A DNA stretch of 43,742 nucleotides. Source: Alistipes sp. (GTDB taxonomy: Bacteria; Bacteroidota; Bacteroidia; Bacteroidales; Rikenellaceae). The number at the start of each line of letters is the position of its first letter. Position 1 is the stretch's first letter. The notes beneath the pieces were generated by a model, which ran no database searches, was not told the origin of the DNA, and saw nothing but the letters and a program-made list of their open reading frames with translations. The stretch lies in contig JAJPZH010000286.1 of the NCBI GenBank assembly GCA_021204515.1, positions 1 through 43,742 of the forward strand. The letters are read 5' to 3'. Positions 1 through 8,642 of this stretch are shown piece by piece. A program made the position numbers and the translations under genes.

Positions 1-388
1 GCAAGAGACTCCGGCACGCAAACCCCGACGCACGCAAACGGCCGACGCCGGCGGACAGGAATACGCCCCGGCCCCGAAAAAAGCCAGCCGCAGGGAGAAA
101 CCGGCCGCTCCGGCACAAACCGCCCCGGCCGCCGGCGACGAATCCGCCGCACCGCGACGCAAACTGAAAACCAAGACCCAACCCGAACCCGGAACGGAAA
201 TCCCCGATTTCAGCAAAATGTCGAACGAAGGTTTCGACTGGTCGGCATTCATGAAATTCGACGACGGCGCCGCATGGGGCCGCGACGAGAACGGCAAAGG
301 CAAGGGCGCCAAAAGCGTCCGCAAGACACCCAAGCGGACCGTCACGGCCGCCCAGCGGATCGCCGCCAAAGGCAAGAAACGCAAATAA
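1..388 (+). CDS. C-terminal tail of an unidentified protein (5' end outside window)
   Basis: An open frame enters from the left edge (codons in phase with position 2) and ends at TAA 386-388. The visible 128 residues are low complexity, rich in Lys, Arg, Pro and Ala (for example KPRRTQTADAGG and PRRKLKTKTQ). They end in a short more ordered stretch (DWSAFMKFDDGAAWGR) and a basic terminus KGKKRK. Such disordered basic tails follow the catalytic core of several Bacteroidetes RNA-binding enzymes, including DEAD-box helicases and pseudouridine synthases, but no domain is visible and I cannot name it. It is GC-rich like the right flank and unlike the island that follows. A perfect hairpin 9 bases downstream closes the gene. 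Confidence 0.6.
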   Translation, partial: QETPARKPRRTQTADAGGQEYAPAPKKASRREKPAAPAQTAPAAGDESAAPRRKLKTKTQPEPGTEIPDFSKMSNEGFDWSAFMKFDDGAAWGRDENGKGKGAKSVRKTPKRTVTAAQRIAAKGKKRK

Positions 389-396
389 CCGCAATC

Positions 397-425
397 GAAC
401 AAGCCCCGGAATCCGGGGCTTGTTC
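397..425 (+). terminator. perfect 13-bp hairpin after the first gene
   Basis: Positions 397-409 (GAACAAGCCCCGG) pair perfectly with 413-425 around a 3-base loop, 8 bases after the stop codon. There is no clear T run, so it may be an inefficient terminator or a 3' stabilising hairpin. Confidence 0.7.
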
Positions 426-464
426 ATATTCCGGACTTCTCCCCGAATTGAAACATCAACGAAA

Positions 465-501
465 AAAGAAGAGTGCAACAATCTATATTGCGCTCTTCTT
501 T
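465..501 (-). terminator. hairpin that probably was the original terminator of tRNA-Ser
   Basis: Positions 465-478 (AAAGAAGAGTGCAA) pair with 488-501 with one G-T wobble. Read on the minus strand the stem is followed by a T-rich run (461-467). It directly abuts the left 17-bp repeat. In an uninterrupted chromosome it would lie immediately 3' of tRNA-Ser(UGA), now 34.5 kb away. I infer it is the ancestral tRNA terminator displaced by island insertion. Confidence 0.65.
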
Positions 502-515
502 GGCGGAAAGAGAGG
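499..515 (+). repeat. left attachment site (attL) of the island, 17-bp direct repeat
   Basis: TTTGGCGGAAAGAGAGG at 499-515 is identical, in the same orientation, to 35038-35054, where it forms the last 15 bases of tRNA-Ser(UGA) including the encoded CCA plus two bases beyond. Identity stops on both sides. A tRNA 3'-end fragment far from its tRNA, with an integrase gene beside the intact tRNA, is the usual footprint of tyrosine-recombinase integration. Confidence 0.8.
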
Positions 516-1262
516 AACTTTCGTTCGACAGAGAACAGGCCACCGTTACCGTTGTGCCGACAGAATATCTCGCGCTGGCAGCATCCTCATGGGATGTTAT
601 TACCGATGACGCATGGATCACCGTGTCGAAGAACGGCAATGATTCTTTTGCCGCAACTGTTTCCAAAAATACGACTGGCTCTTTGCGCACCGGCACGATC
701 AATTTGAAATCGGCCGACGATCAGGTACTATTTTCGTTCCTTGTCAGCCAGAAAATTTACAGTTACGAATTTTTCCTCGGAACTTGGACGATGAATTATG
801 GCTCTGGCCAGACTGTTCAGGTGACATTGGCGCAAGCCCCTGAAAATACATCAGGTTATCTCATGACGGGATTGAGGTAGGGTATATATCGGATATGAAG
901 ATCGGGACGAAACCGCTGTTCTTTCTATAACATGTCCGCAATTTATCGGAACTGTCAATTATACGACTTCCAGCAGTAGGGGAACAGCAAATCTACATCT
1001 TCTTCCAACGACGACCTCGGCAACCAGCTTCAACACTTCGGAAGGAATCGGCTGTGATTGCGTTTACAATCCGGATGAAACAGCCCAGACATTGATTTCA
1101 CAGGCGAATGCGGCATTAGTGACATGCTCAAACTCCGCCTTTCAAACAACCTATTACAAGATGCGAAAAATTTTCGGGATGGGTAAATCACATTTGCCGG
1201 CCGACTTTGCCAACAATAAAAAAACTTTAATTAATTTGGTTTTTTTTCGGAGAATGATTTAA
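503..1262 (+). pseudogene. frameshifted, 5'-truncated BACON-domain protein
   Basis: From about 512 the frame encodes a BACON module (LSFDREQATVTVVPTEYLAL, then a WDVITDDAWITVSK core). It continues to 880 and stops at TAG. Homologous-looking coding continues in two other frames: DGIEVGYIS in the frame of 865, then from about 894 a long stretch including YEDRDETAVLSITCP, FIGTVNYTTSSSRGT and GIGCDCVYNPDETAQ, ending at TAA 1260-1262. So at least two frameshifts split the gene. No signal peptide or start exists upstream: the coding starts inside the attachment repeat and the preceding bases belong to the tRNA terminator hairpin. BACON domains typically sit in Bacteroidetes surface lipoproteins that bind glycans or mucin. 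Function here is lost. Confidence 0.7.
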
Positions 1263-1267
1263 TTTTG
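1235..1267 (+). promoter_or_regulatory. predicted Bacteroidetes promoter for the phosphoesterase-SusCD operon
   Basis: TTTG at 1235-1238, a 21-base spacer and TAATTTTG at 1260-1267 fit the Bacteroidetes -33/-7 consensus TTTG-N19-21-TAnnTTTG. It would leave a leader of about 235 bases before the ATG at 1509. The stretch 1268-1508 has no other gene. It overlaps the end of the BACON pseudogene, so the pairing could be fortuitous. Confidence 0.45.
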
Positions 1268-1508
1268 AAACACAGACGAAATACAATCGAAACAAAGACA
1301 CACTAATTTCGAAACGTTTTTAATGAGAAACGAGATGAACCGGATTAGATACTAATATAAATTATAAATCGGAAAACAAGTCGGACGACAAGGGCGTAGT
1401 TGCAAATACGCAGCGAATTCCGCAGTTATCCTACTGCACAGACCCAAACATCCGACGGAAATAACGATTCCATCTGACACGGTATATCGACAAAAACAAG
1501 GTTTCAAA

Positions 1509-3482
1509 ATGAAAAATGTTAAAAACTACTTATTGATCGTGCTCGCAGTTGTTCTGCAATTGTACGCATGCGGTAACGGAAACGACGATCCGACCCCGAC
1601 CGATAGCTTCGACGTACAGTTCGTACTTCCCTCATCGATCGACGTTTCCGAAGGCGGCGAATACACCTTTTCCGTAATAGGGGGGGGGCCGCCGCTAACT
1701 ACTGACCAATTCATCCTCGAGTCGGCCGCCGGCATCTCCTACGTCTGCAAGATCGTCGACTCCTCGGCGGAGAGTTTTACCGTCCGCCTTGCCAGCGAGT
1801 GTGTAACCGGCTACTACAATGTCTTCATCAAACGAGACACTCGCAAAAAATCATTCGGAAAACTTTATATCAACATCGTCGACGAGTTACCCGACTTCAC
1901 TCCCGACGAAAATACCACGGTTTACGGCATCGTCGCTACGGATGAAGGCGGCGTGGCCGGCGTCGTCGTATCCGACGGCGAAGATGTGACCGTAACCGAC
2001 GAACGCGGCATCTATCAGCTCAAATCGAAAAAGAAATGGGGCTACGTTTTCATTTCGGTTCCGAGCGGCTACGAGGTTCCCTCGGCAGGAGTTCTTCCCC
2101 TGTTCCACGACGATCTGAAAAGCGACGCCGGAACCATTGAACGGGTGGATTTCGCGCTCGAAAAGCTGACCGGCAGCCAAGAGACCTACAAGGTCTTCAT
2201 GCTCGGCGACATGCACTTGGCCAACCGCACGGGAGACCTCTCGCAGTTCCGCAACTTCACCTCCGACCTGACCGACTATATGTCCGTTCACTCCGGAGAA
2301 TTGATGTACGCTATCGCCCTCGGCGATATGACGTGGGATCTTTATTGGTATTCAAGGAATTTCTCGTTCCCCGAATACCTGAAAAATGTCAACGAGCAGA
2401 TCAAGGGCCTGCAAATCTTCCACACCATGGGTAACCATGATAACGATTACAAGACCACGTCGGATTTTGCTGCTGCGCTTCCTTATGTCAATAATATCGC
2501 ACCAACCTATTATTCTTTCAACATCGGCAAAGTCCACTATATCGTACTGGACGACATCGATTGCAGCAACTACGACGGAACCGATTCGCGGGACTACGAA
2601 AAACGCATCTCGGACGAACAGTTGAGCTGGTTGCAGAAAGACCTCGCCTATGTGGACAAGGCAACGCCTCTCGTCGTTGCAACGCATGCACAACTCTTCT
2701 ATCCCCTGACAACTAACATATTTAAGATCGATCACGATACGGCCAACACCCAACGGTTGTTCGACATCCTGAACGGTTACAAGGTGCACTTTGTCACAGG
2801 CCACACACACATGATGTTCAACGTCACGCCTGAGGACGCCGCTTCGCTCTCGGGCAACCGCGATTTCTACGAGCACAACTCCGGTTCGATCTGCGGCTCA
2901 TGGTGGTGGTCGGGTTACCTCACTCCGGGTATCAACCTCGGGCAAGACGGTACGCCGGGCGGATATGCTGTTTGGGATATCACCGGTACTGAGTTCAAAT
3001 ATTTCTATAAGGCTACCGGCTATCCCGAGGATTACCAGTTCCGCAGCTACGATTTGAACGAAGTGGCGTTCTCGACCGCCGACATCCCCGATTGTCCCGC
3101 TTCTGTCCGGAGCGAATTCCAGAAATACATCGAGGCTTATCCGGAAAGCAACAAAAACGAGGTGCTGATCAACATCTGGAACTGGAACCGAAACTGGACA
3201 TTGACCGTCATCGACGAGAACGGCAAGGAACTCGAATGGAAGCATACGAACGCCTACGACCCGCTCCATATCGCCGCCCTCACGGTACCTCGGTTCAACG
3301 ATTCGGGACTTAGCTCGGCGCCCAGCTTTATCACCATTAGTTTCTCCCATTTCTTCATGGTGACAGCCGACAACGCAGATGCGGACCTCACGATCACCGT
3401 CAGGGACGAATTCGGACACGAGTGGACCGAAAACATGCAACGTCCGAAAGTATTTTCGACCGATGCCTACAAGAACAAATGA
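1509..3482 (+). CDS. calcineurin-like metallophosphoesterase lipoprotein
   Basis: This 657-residue protein probably hydrolyses phosphate mono- or diesters at the cell surface or in the periplasm. The signal peptide ends in a lipobox-like LYAC with Cys21. An N-terminal beta-rich region (about 40-225) holds a MetallophosN-like segment around VYGIVATDEGGVAGVVVSDG. The catalytic metallophosphatase domain covers about 228-440 with all canonical metal ligands: GDMH (D234, H236), GD (D273), GNHD (N309, H310), H393 and GHTH (H432, H434). A C-terminal domain (about 480-657) matches the MetallophosC type. This three-part layout is common in Bacteroidetes. It is first in an operon, with susC starting 54 bases downstream. 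A run of nine G (1680-1688) lies early in the coding region. The substrate is unknown. Confidence 0.88.
   Translation: MKNVKNYLLIVLAVVLQLYACGNGNDDPTPTDSFDVQFVLPSSIDVSEGGEYTFSVIGGGPPLTTDQFILESAAGISYVCKIVDSSAESFTVRLASECVTGYYNVFIKRDTRKKSFGKLYINIVDELPDFTPDENTTVYGIVATDEGGVAGVVVSDGEDVTVTDERGIYQLKSKKKWGYVFISVPSGYEVPSAGVLPLFHDDLKSDAGTIERVDFALEKLTGSQETYKVFMLGDMHLANRTGDLSQFRNFTSDLTDYMSVHSGELMYAIALGDMTWDLYWYSRNFSFPEYLKNVNEQIKGLQIFHTMGNHDNDYKTTSDFAAALPYVNNIAPTYYSFNIGKVHYIVLDDIDCSNYDGTDSRDYEKRISDEQLSWLQKDLAYVDKATPLVVATHAQLFYPLTTNIFKIDHDTANTQRLFDILNGYKVHFVTGHTHMMFNVTPEDAASLSGNRDFYEHNSGSICGSWWWSGYLTPGINLGQDGTPGGYAVWDITGTEFKYFYKATGYPEDYQFRSYDLNEVAFSTADIPDCPASVRSEFQKYIEAYPESNKNEVLINIWNWNRNWTLTVIDENGKELEWKHTNAYDPLHIAALTVPRFNDSGLSSAPSFITISFSHFFMVTADNADADLTITVRDEFGHEWTENMQRPKVFSTDAYKNK
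1680..1688 (+). repeat. nine-base G homopolymer inside coding sequence
   Basis: Nine consecutive G at codons 58-60 of the phosphoesterase (SVIGGGPPLT). With nine G the frame is open to the end, and a one-base change would truncate the protein. Poly-G tracts of this length are known slippage sites. Confidence 0.8.
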
Positions 3483-3536
3483 TCTGTTGTCAGCAGATCA
3501 TTCCATATCCCTTTACTAACCACAAACACTAATCTT

Positions 3537-6500
3537 ATGAGAGTATTCAGACCATTGGTTCTGTCTCTGTTACTGATCGTCTGGGGTGGAATTTTCACCC
3601 TAGCCGCCCAGAACAGGACGGTATCCGGAAAAGTCCTCGACGCCAAGCAGCAGCCCCTAGTGGGCGTTGCCGTGTTGGTCGAAGGTACGACCAAGGGTGT
3701 CACGACTGCCGAAAACGGCAGTTTTACAGTTGAAGTCGCGCAAGGAGAGGTCGTGCTGAACGTTTCCTGCCTAGGTTACATTTCCCAAAAGGCGACAGTC
3801 CCCGCCAGTCAGGAGAACATCACCGTCTATTTGCAGGAAGATGCCATCATGCTCGACGAAGCGGTCGTCATCGGTTACGGCACGCAAAAGCGCGTCAACC
3901 TGACCGGTGCCATAGCCACCGTGGGCAGCAAGGACCTCGAGAACCGCGTTGCCCATTCACTGACCAACATGCTGCAGGGTTCGGTGGCGGGTCTCAACAT
4001 CACGACCTCGTCGGGTAAGCCCGGCAGCTCGCCTGAGATCAACGTGCGTGGCGTAACATCGATCAACGGTGCCGACCCGCTCGTGCTGATCGACGGAGCC
4101 GTTGGCGACCTGAACCGTGTCAACCCCAACGACGTGGAGTCGATCTCCGTCATCAAGGATGCCTCGGCCGCTGCCGTCTACGGTGCGCGCGCCGCCTTCG
4201 GCGTTATCCTCGTCACCACCAAGTCCAGCTCGGCCAAGGACGGCAAGGCGACGGTCCGTTACAGCGGCCGCTTCGGATGGGAGGAGCCTACGACATCGAC
4301 CGATTACGAGAACCGCGGCTATTGGTCGGTCTACACGGTCAACAAATTTTGGCAGGCCGACTCGGGCACGAACTACGTCGACTACACCGATTACGACATG
4401 CAGCAACTCCTAGCCCGCGTGAACGACAAGACGGAACATCCCGACCGCCCGTGGGTCGTCGAGGAGGTGCGCAACGGCAAGAAACAGTGGGTCTACTATG
4501 GAAATTACGACTGGTGGGACATGCTCTACCGCCAGAAGCGTCCGGTCCAGCAACACAGCATCTCACTGAGCGGCGGAACGAAGGACATCAAATACATGGT
4601 TTCTGGCGCCTATGACCGTCAAGAGGGCATCCAGCGGGCACATCCCGACGTGTACAACAAATACAACCTGCGTTCGAAAATCGACTTCCAGATCAACCGC
4701 TGGGCGACGCTGTCCAACAATACGTCGTTCTTCAGTTCGAAATACACCTCGCTGGGCGACGGAAGTGTCGACAACACCATCGCCTACAGCGCCCGTCACG
4801 CTCTGGCCTGCTTCCCGATGAAGAATCCCGACGGATCGTGGCTTTACGGCACTCCGTATCTGAACTACAAAGTGGCCAACGGCCGCCATATTATACTCAA
4901 CGAGGGTACGCATCGCAACGTGGATCGCGGGAGCGATTTTTCGAATACTACGCGTCTGGTGATCTCGCCGTTCAAAACGCTGGACATCACCGGAGACTTC
5001 ACCTACCGCCTGTATCAGGAGCGCAACACGAGCCGCAGTTCCGAAATGTACTACCGCGAATACCCCGATGGAGAGTTGCTCTCCTATGCCACCGGAGCCG
5101 GCGAGAATCAACTCGATGAGGAGGTCAAGACCTACAACTATTACTCGACCAACGTCTATGCCAATTACGACGAAACGTTCGGAAATGCTCACCACCTGTC
5201 TGGAACCTTCGGATTCAATTACGAAAAATGGGCCAGCAAGAACGTATCGGCTTGGGGACGCAATCTTTCATCGATCGATTTGGACGACCTGAATCTCGTG
5301 GGCCAAAACGATATGGGCGAAACATTGACCGGTGTCGGTGGCGGCCAAAACGATTACGCACTGGCAGGTTTCTTCGGCCGTATCAACTACGACTACAAAG
5401 GTCGTTATCTGGCTGAAGTCAGCGCCCGTTACGACGGAACCTCGCGCTTCGCCGAAGGACACCGCTGGGGCTGGTTCCCGTCGGCTTCGGTCGGCTGGCG
5501 CATTTCGGAAGAACCGTTCTTCGAACCCGCCCGCAAGGTCGTCGACAACCTGAAACTGCGCGCCTCGTTCGGCAGTCTGGGCAATCAAAACGTATCTTCC
5601 TACTATACTTATATGCGATTGGTTTCGATCAACGATTTCGCTGGCTATACTTTCGGTGAAGGCAGCTCGATGGGCAAGTACTCCTCGCTGGGGGCACCCG
5701 TGGCTTCCGATATGACGTGGGAAACCGCCCAGCAGTGGGACCTCGGACTGGATGTAGCCATGTTCGACAACCGGCTCAACCTGACCGCGGACGTCTACAT
5801 CCGTGACACGAAAGACATGCTGACCGAAGGTATCGCACTTCCTGCCGTTTACGGTGCCGCCTCTCCCGAAATGAACGCCGCCGACCTGCGGACGAAAGGT
5901 TATGAACTTACCATCAACTGGCGCGACCAGTTCCAATTGGCCGGGAAACCGTTCAGTTACAGTCTCGGATTCAACCTAAGCGATTATAAGAGTACGATCA
6001 CCAAGTATAACAACCCGAATAAATCCTTGGCTATGGATTATTACGTCGGTATGGAAATCGGCGAGATATGGGGTTTCGTCACTGACGGATTCTTCAAGAC
6101 CACCGAAGAGGCGCAGGCTTATGCCAAAGAGGTAGATCTGAGCTACGTCAGCTCGCGGCTGACCGGCGGCTGGCAGGCCGGCGACCTCAAGTTCGTCGAC
6201 CTCGACGGCGACGGTGTCTGGGGCATTGGCAACAATACGGTGGACAATCCCGGAGACCGCAAGATTCTGGGCAATTCACTGCCTACGCTCTCCTATGGTA
6301 TCAACGCCAGCGTACAATGGTACGGATTCGACGTTTCTGTCTTTTTCCAAGGAACCGGTAACCACTATTGGTATCCTACCGGACAGACGATGCCTTTTTG
6401 GGGATGCTACTCCTATCCCTATTTGAGTTTCCTGCCGAAGGACTTCATCGGCAAGGTGTGGGCCGAGGACAATACCGACTCCTACTTCCCGCGGGCCCGC

Positions 6501-6806
6501 GCCTACTCCGCGACGGGAGGTTATTTGTCGGTGGTAAATGACCGCTACCTGCAAAACATCCGCTACCTGCGTCTGAAGAACCTCACTGTCGGTTACACGA
6601 TTCCACCGACCCTCACGAAAAAGGCCGGTATCGACCAAGTCCGCATTTATTTCTCCGGAGAGAACCTCTGCTACTGGTCACCGCTCAAGAAAAACTCCAA
6701 ATACATCGATCCCGAAGCAGCCCTGAATCGGAGTTCTGATGTCAACAACAACGCTTACTACCCGTGGGCCAGAACGTTCATGTTCGGTATCGACCTCACT
6801 TTCTAA
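3537..6806 (+). CDS. SusC-type TonB-dependent outer-membrane transporter
   Basis: A 1089-residue SusC/RagA transporter of normal length. Signal peptide about 1-24 (MRVFRPLVLSLLLIVWGG...AQ), CarboxypepD-like/DUF4480 domain about 27-112 (VSGKVLDAKQQPLVGVAVLV), a TonB-box-type segment (LDEAVVIGYGTQKR), plug domain about 115-230 with NPNDVESISVIKDASAAAVY, then a 22-strand barrel ending in the aromatic FMFGIDLTF. It imports ligand across the outer membrane using TonB-ExbBD energy and forms a lidded complex with the SusD encoded 18 bases downstream. It lies 54 bases after the phosphoesterase gene, so the four genes 1509-10166 should be one transcript. No extra sensing STN domain is visible. Confidence 0.95.
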   Translation: MRVFRPLVLSLLLIVWGGIFTLAAQNRTVSGKVLDAKQQPLVGVAVLVEGTTKGVTTAENGSFTVEVAQGEVVLNVSCLGYISQKATVPASQENITVYLQEDAIMLDEAVVIGYGTQKRVNLTGAIATVGSKDLENRVAHSLTNMLQGSVAGLNITTSSGKPGSSPEINVRGVTSINGADPLVLIDGAVGDLNRVNPNDVESISVIKDASAAAVYGARAAFGVILVTTKSSSAKDGKATVRYSGRFGWEEPTTSTDYENRGYWSVYTVNKFWQADSGTNYVDYTDYDMQQLLARVNDKTEHPDRPWVVEEVRNGKKQWVYYGNYDWWDMLYRQKRPVQQHSISLSGGTKDIKYMVSGAYDRQEGIQRAHPDVYNKYNLRSKIDFQINRWATLSNNTSFFSSKYTSLGDGSVDNTIAYSARHALACFPMKNPDGSWLYGTPYLNYKVANGRHIILNEGTHRNVDRGSDFSNTTRLVISPFKTLDITGDFTYRLYQERNTSRSSEMYYREYPDGELLSYATGAGENQLDEEVKTYNYYSTNVYANYDETFGNAHHLSGTFGFNYEKWASKNVSAWGRNLSSIDLDDLNLVGQNDMGETLTGVGGGQNDYALAGFFGRINYDYKGRYLAEVSARYDGTSRFAEGHRWGWFPSASVGWRISEEPFFEPARKVVDNLKLRASFGSLGNQNVSSYYTYMRLVSINDFAGYTFGEGSSMGKYSSLGAPVASDMTWETAQQWDLGLDVAMFDNRLNLTADVYIRDTKDMLTEGIALPAVYGAASPEMNAADLRTKGYELTINWRDQFQLAGKPFSYSLGFNLSDYKSTITKYNNPNKSLAMDYYVGMEIGEIWGFVTDGFFKTTEEAQAYAKEVDLSYVSSRLTGGWQAGDLKFVDLDGDGVWGIGNNTVDNPGDRKILGNSLPTLSYGINASVQWYGFDVSVFFQGTGNHYWYPTGQTMPFWGCYSYPYLSFLPKDFIGKVWAEDNTDSYFPRARAYSATGGYLSVVNDRYLQNIRYLRLKNLTVGYTIPPTLTKKAGIDQVRIYFSGENLCYWSPLKKNSKYIDPEAALNRSSDVNNNAYYPWARTFMFGIDLTF

Positions 6807-6824
6807 TACTATAAGTTACGACCT

Positions 6825-8618
6825 ATGAAACGATTTATCATATTAACCGTTGTACTGACCGCAGGGTTAACGGGTTGCGACGACCTGCTCGATACGAAAC
6901 CCTTGAGCCAGATTTCACAGACGGATTATTTCAAGAACGAAACCGATCTTCAGTTGTTCAGCAACCCGTTCTACAACAACCTGCTGGACAAGAATCCCTA
7001 CGATGATCAGAGCGATCTGATCGTCTGCCAGACCCTTTCCGACGAAATGCTGGGCGGCAACAAGCGCACCGTTCCCGCATCCGGCGGCGGCTGGACATGG
7101 ACCGACCTGCGCCGTATGAACACGCTGCTGGAATATTCCAGCCAATGTCCGGATGAAGATGTTGTCACCAAATACAACGCTCTGACACGCTTTTTCCGCG
7201 CCTTCTTTTATTTCGAGAAGGTCAAGCGATTCGGGGATGTGCCTTGGTATGATGTACAACTCGGATCGGCCGACGAAGCGCTCTACAAACCACGCGACTC
7301 CCGCGAACTGATCATGACCAAGATGATCGAGGATGTGGATTTCGCCATTAATGAACTGACCTCGGACGTGAGTACCTACCGCGTCAACCGCTGGGCGGCG
7401 CTGGCCCTGAAAGCACAGTTCTGCCTCTACGAAGGTACCTACCGAAAATATCACAATGTCAATCTGGAAGGTCACGACTACGCTTATTATCTGGATCTGG
7501 CGGCAAAAGCCGCTAAGGAGTTGATAGACGACGGTCCCTACAAACTTTATAAGACCGGAAATCCGGAAAAGGACTATCTGACCCTTTTCGCCCAAGAGAA
7601 CGCCAGTCAAGACGAGTACATCCTTGCCATCAAGTTCGATTACGGGCTCGGCATTTACCATAACGCCACGGCATTCACATTGGTGTCGACGCAAGGCCGT
7701 CCGGGCTATACCCGCAAATTTATCAACATGTATCTGATGAAGGACGGTACGGCATTCACCGACCGAACGGATGGATGGCAGGTCATGTCGTTCATCGACG
7801 AGGTGAAAGACCGCGATCCCCGTCTGGCGCAGTCGATTCGCACCCCGGGATATACGCGGATTGGGCAGACCGAAGTACTTGCCCCTGATCTCGGCACCTC
7901 GGTCACAGGCTATCAGCCGATCAAGTTCGTTCAGGACCCTACGGACTCAGGCGGTCAGGTCGACCGCAACGACCGTTCGACTTGCGACATCCCGGTCTAC
8001 CGCTATGCCGAAGTATTGTTGAACTACGCCGAAGCAAAGGCTGAACTCGGAACACTGACACAGGCTGATCTCGACATCTCCGTCAATGAGATCCGCGACC
8101 GTGTCGGCATGCCCGACCTCGACATGACGAAGGCCAATGCCAATCCCGACAGGTATCTATCCTCGGAAGAGTACGGGTTTACCAACGTAAATGACACGAA
8201 TAAAGGCGTTATCCTCGAAATCCGCCGCGAACGGGCAATCGAGTTGATGCAGGAGGGATTCCGTTTCGACGATCTGGTACGCTGGAAGGCCGGGTACTGT
8301 ATTGACCAGCCGATTACCGGTATGTATTTCAAGGGGGCGGATGAATATGACCTTTCCGGCGACGGTAAAACAGATTTGATCCTTTATGCGGAAGGTACTG
8401 CCAAACCCGATGCCGGCACAGGCGTAATGGTTTATCAGATCGGCGAAGGAATTACCTTGTCCGACGGCAATTGGGGATATCTGTCCTACCACAAGAACGT
8501 AGAGCGCACTAAGTTCAACGAGGAGCGCGACTACCTCTATCCTATTCCGACCGATGAACGTTCGCTCAACAAGAACCTGACACAAAATCCGGGATGGGTC
8601 GACGGTCTCGACTATTAG
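6825..8618 (+). CDS. SusD/RagB-type ligand-binding lipoprotein
   Basis: A 597-residue SusD homologue. Signal peptide with lipobox LTGC (Cys18) followed by DDLLDTKPLSQISQ, the usual start of mature SusD proteins. The alpha-helical TPR-like scaffold includes the conserved ALTRFFRAFFYFEKVKRFGD segment at about 125-145. The C-terminal region has the RRERAIELMQEGFRFDDLVR signature and a final YPIPTDERSLNKNLTQNPGW, typical of the family. It acts as the surface lid of the SusC channel. The gene starts 18 bases after susC and 24 bases before the BACON lipoprotein gene, consistent with tight co-transcription. The ligand is unknown. Confidence 0.94.
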   Translation: MKRFIILTVVLTAGLTGCDDLLDTKPLSQISQTDYFKNETDLQLFSNPFYNNLLDKNPYDDQSDLIVCQTLSDEMLGGNKRTVPASGGGWTWTDLRRMNTLLEYSSQCPDEDVVTKYNALTRFFRAFFYFEKVKRFGDVPWYDVQLGSADEALYKPRDSRELIMTKMIEDVDFAINELTSDVSTYRVNRWAALALKAQFCLYEGTYRKYHNVNLEGHDYAYYLDLAAKAAKELIDDGPYKLYKTGNPEKDYLTLFAQENASQDEYILAIKFDYGLGIYHNATAFTLVSTQGRPGYTRKFINMYLMKDGTAFTDRTDGWQVMSFIDEVKDRDPRLAQSIRTPGYTRIGQTEVLAPDLGTSVTGYQPIKFVQDPTDSGGQVDRNDRSTCDIPVYRYAEVLLNYAEAKAELGTLTQADLDISVNEIRDRVGMPDLDMTKANANPDRYLSSEEYGFTNVNDTNKGVILEIRRERAIELMQEGFRFDDLVRWKAGYCIDQPITGMYFKGADEYDLSGDGKTDLILYAEGTAKPDAGTGVMVYQIGEGITLSDGNWGYLSYHKNVERTKFNEERDYLYPIPTDERSLNKNLTQNPGWVDGLDY

Positions 8619-8642
8619 AAAAACAGCTAAAACGATACGACT

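Noticed and set aside
473-502. GTG at 473 as true start of the BACON protein
   Set aside because: The first codons lie within the tRNA-terminator hairpin and the att repeat and do not encode a signal peptide. The frame is open there by chance.
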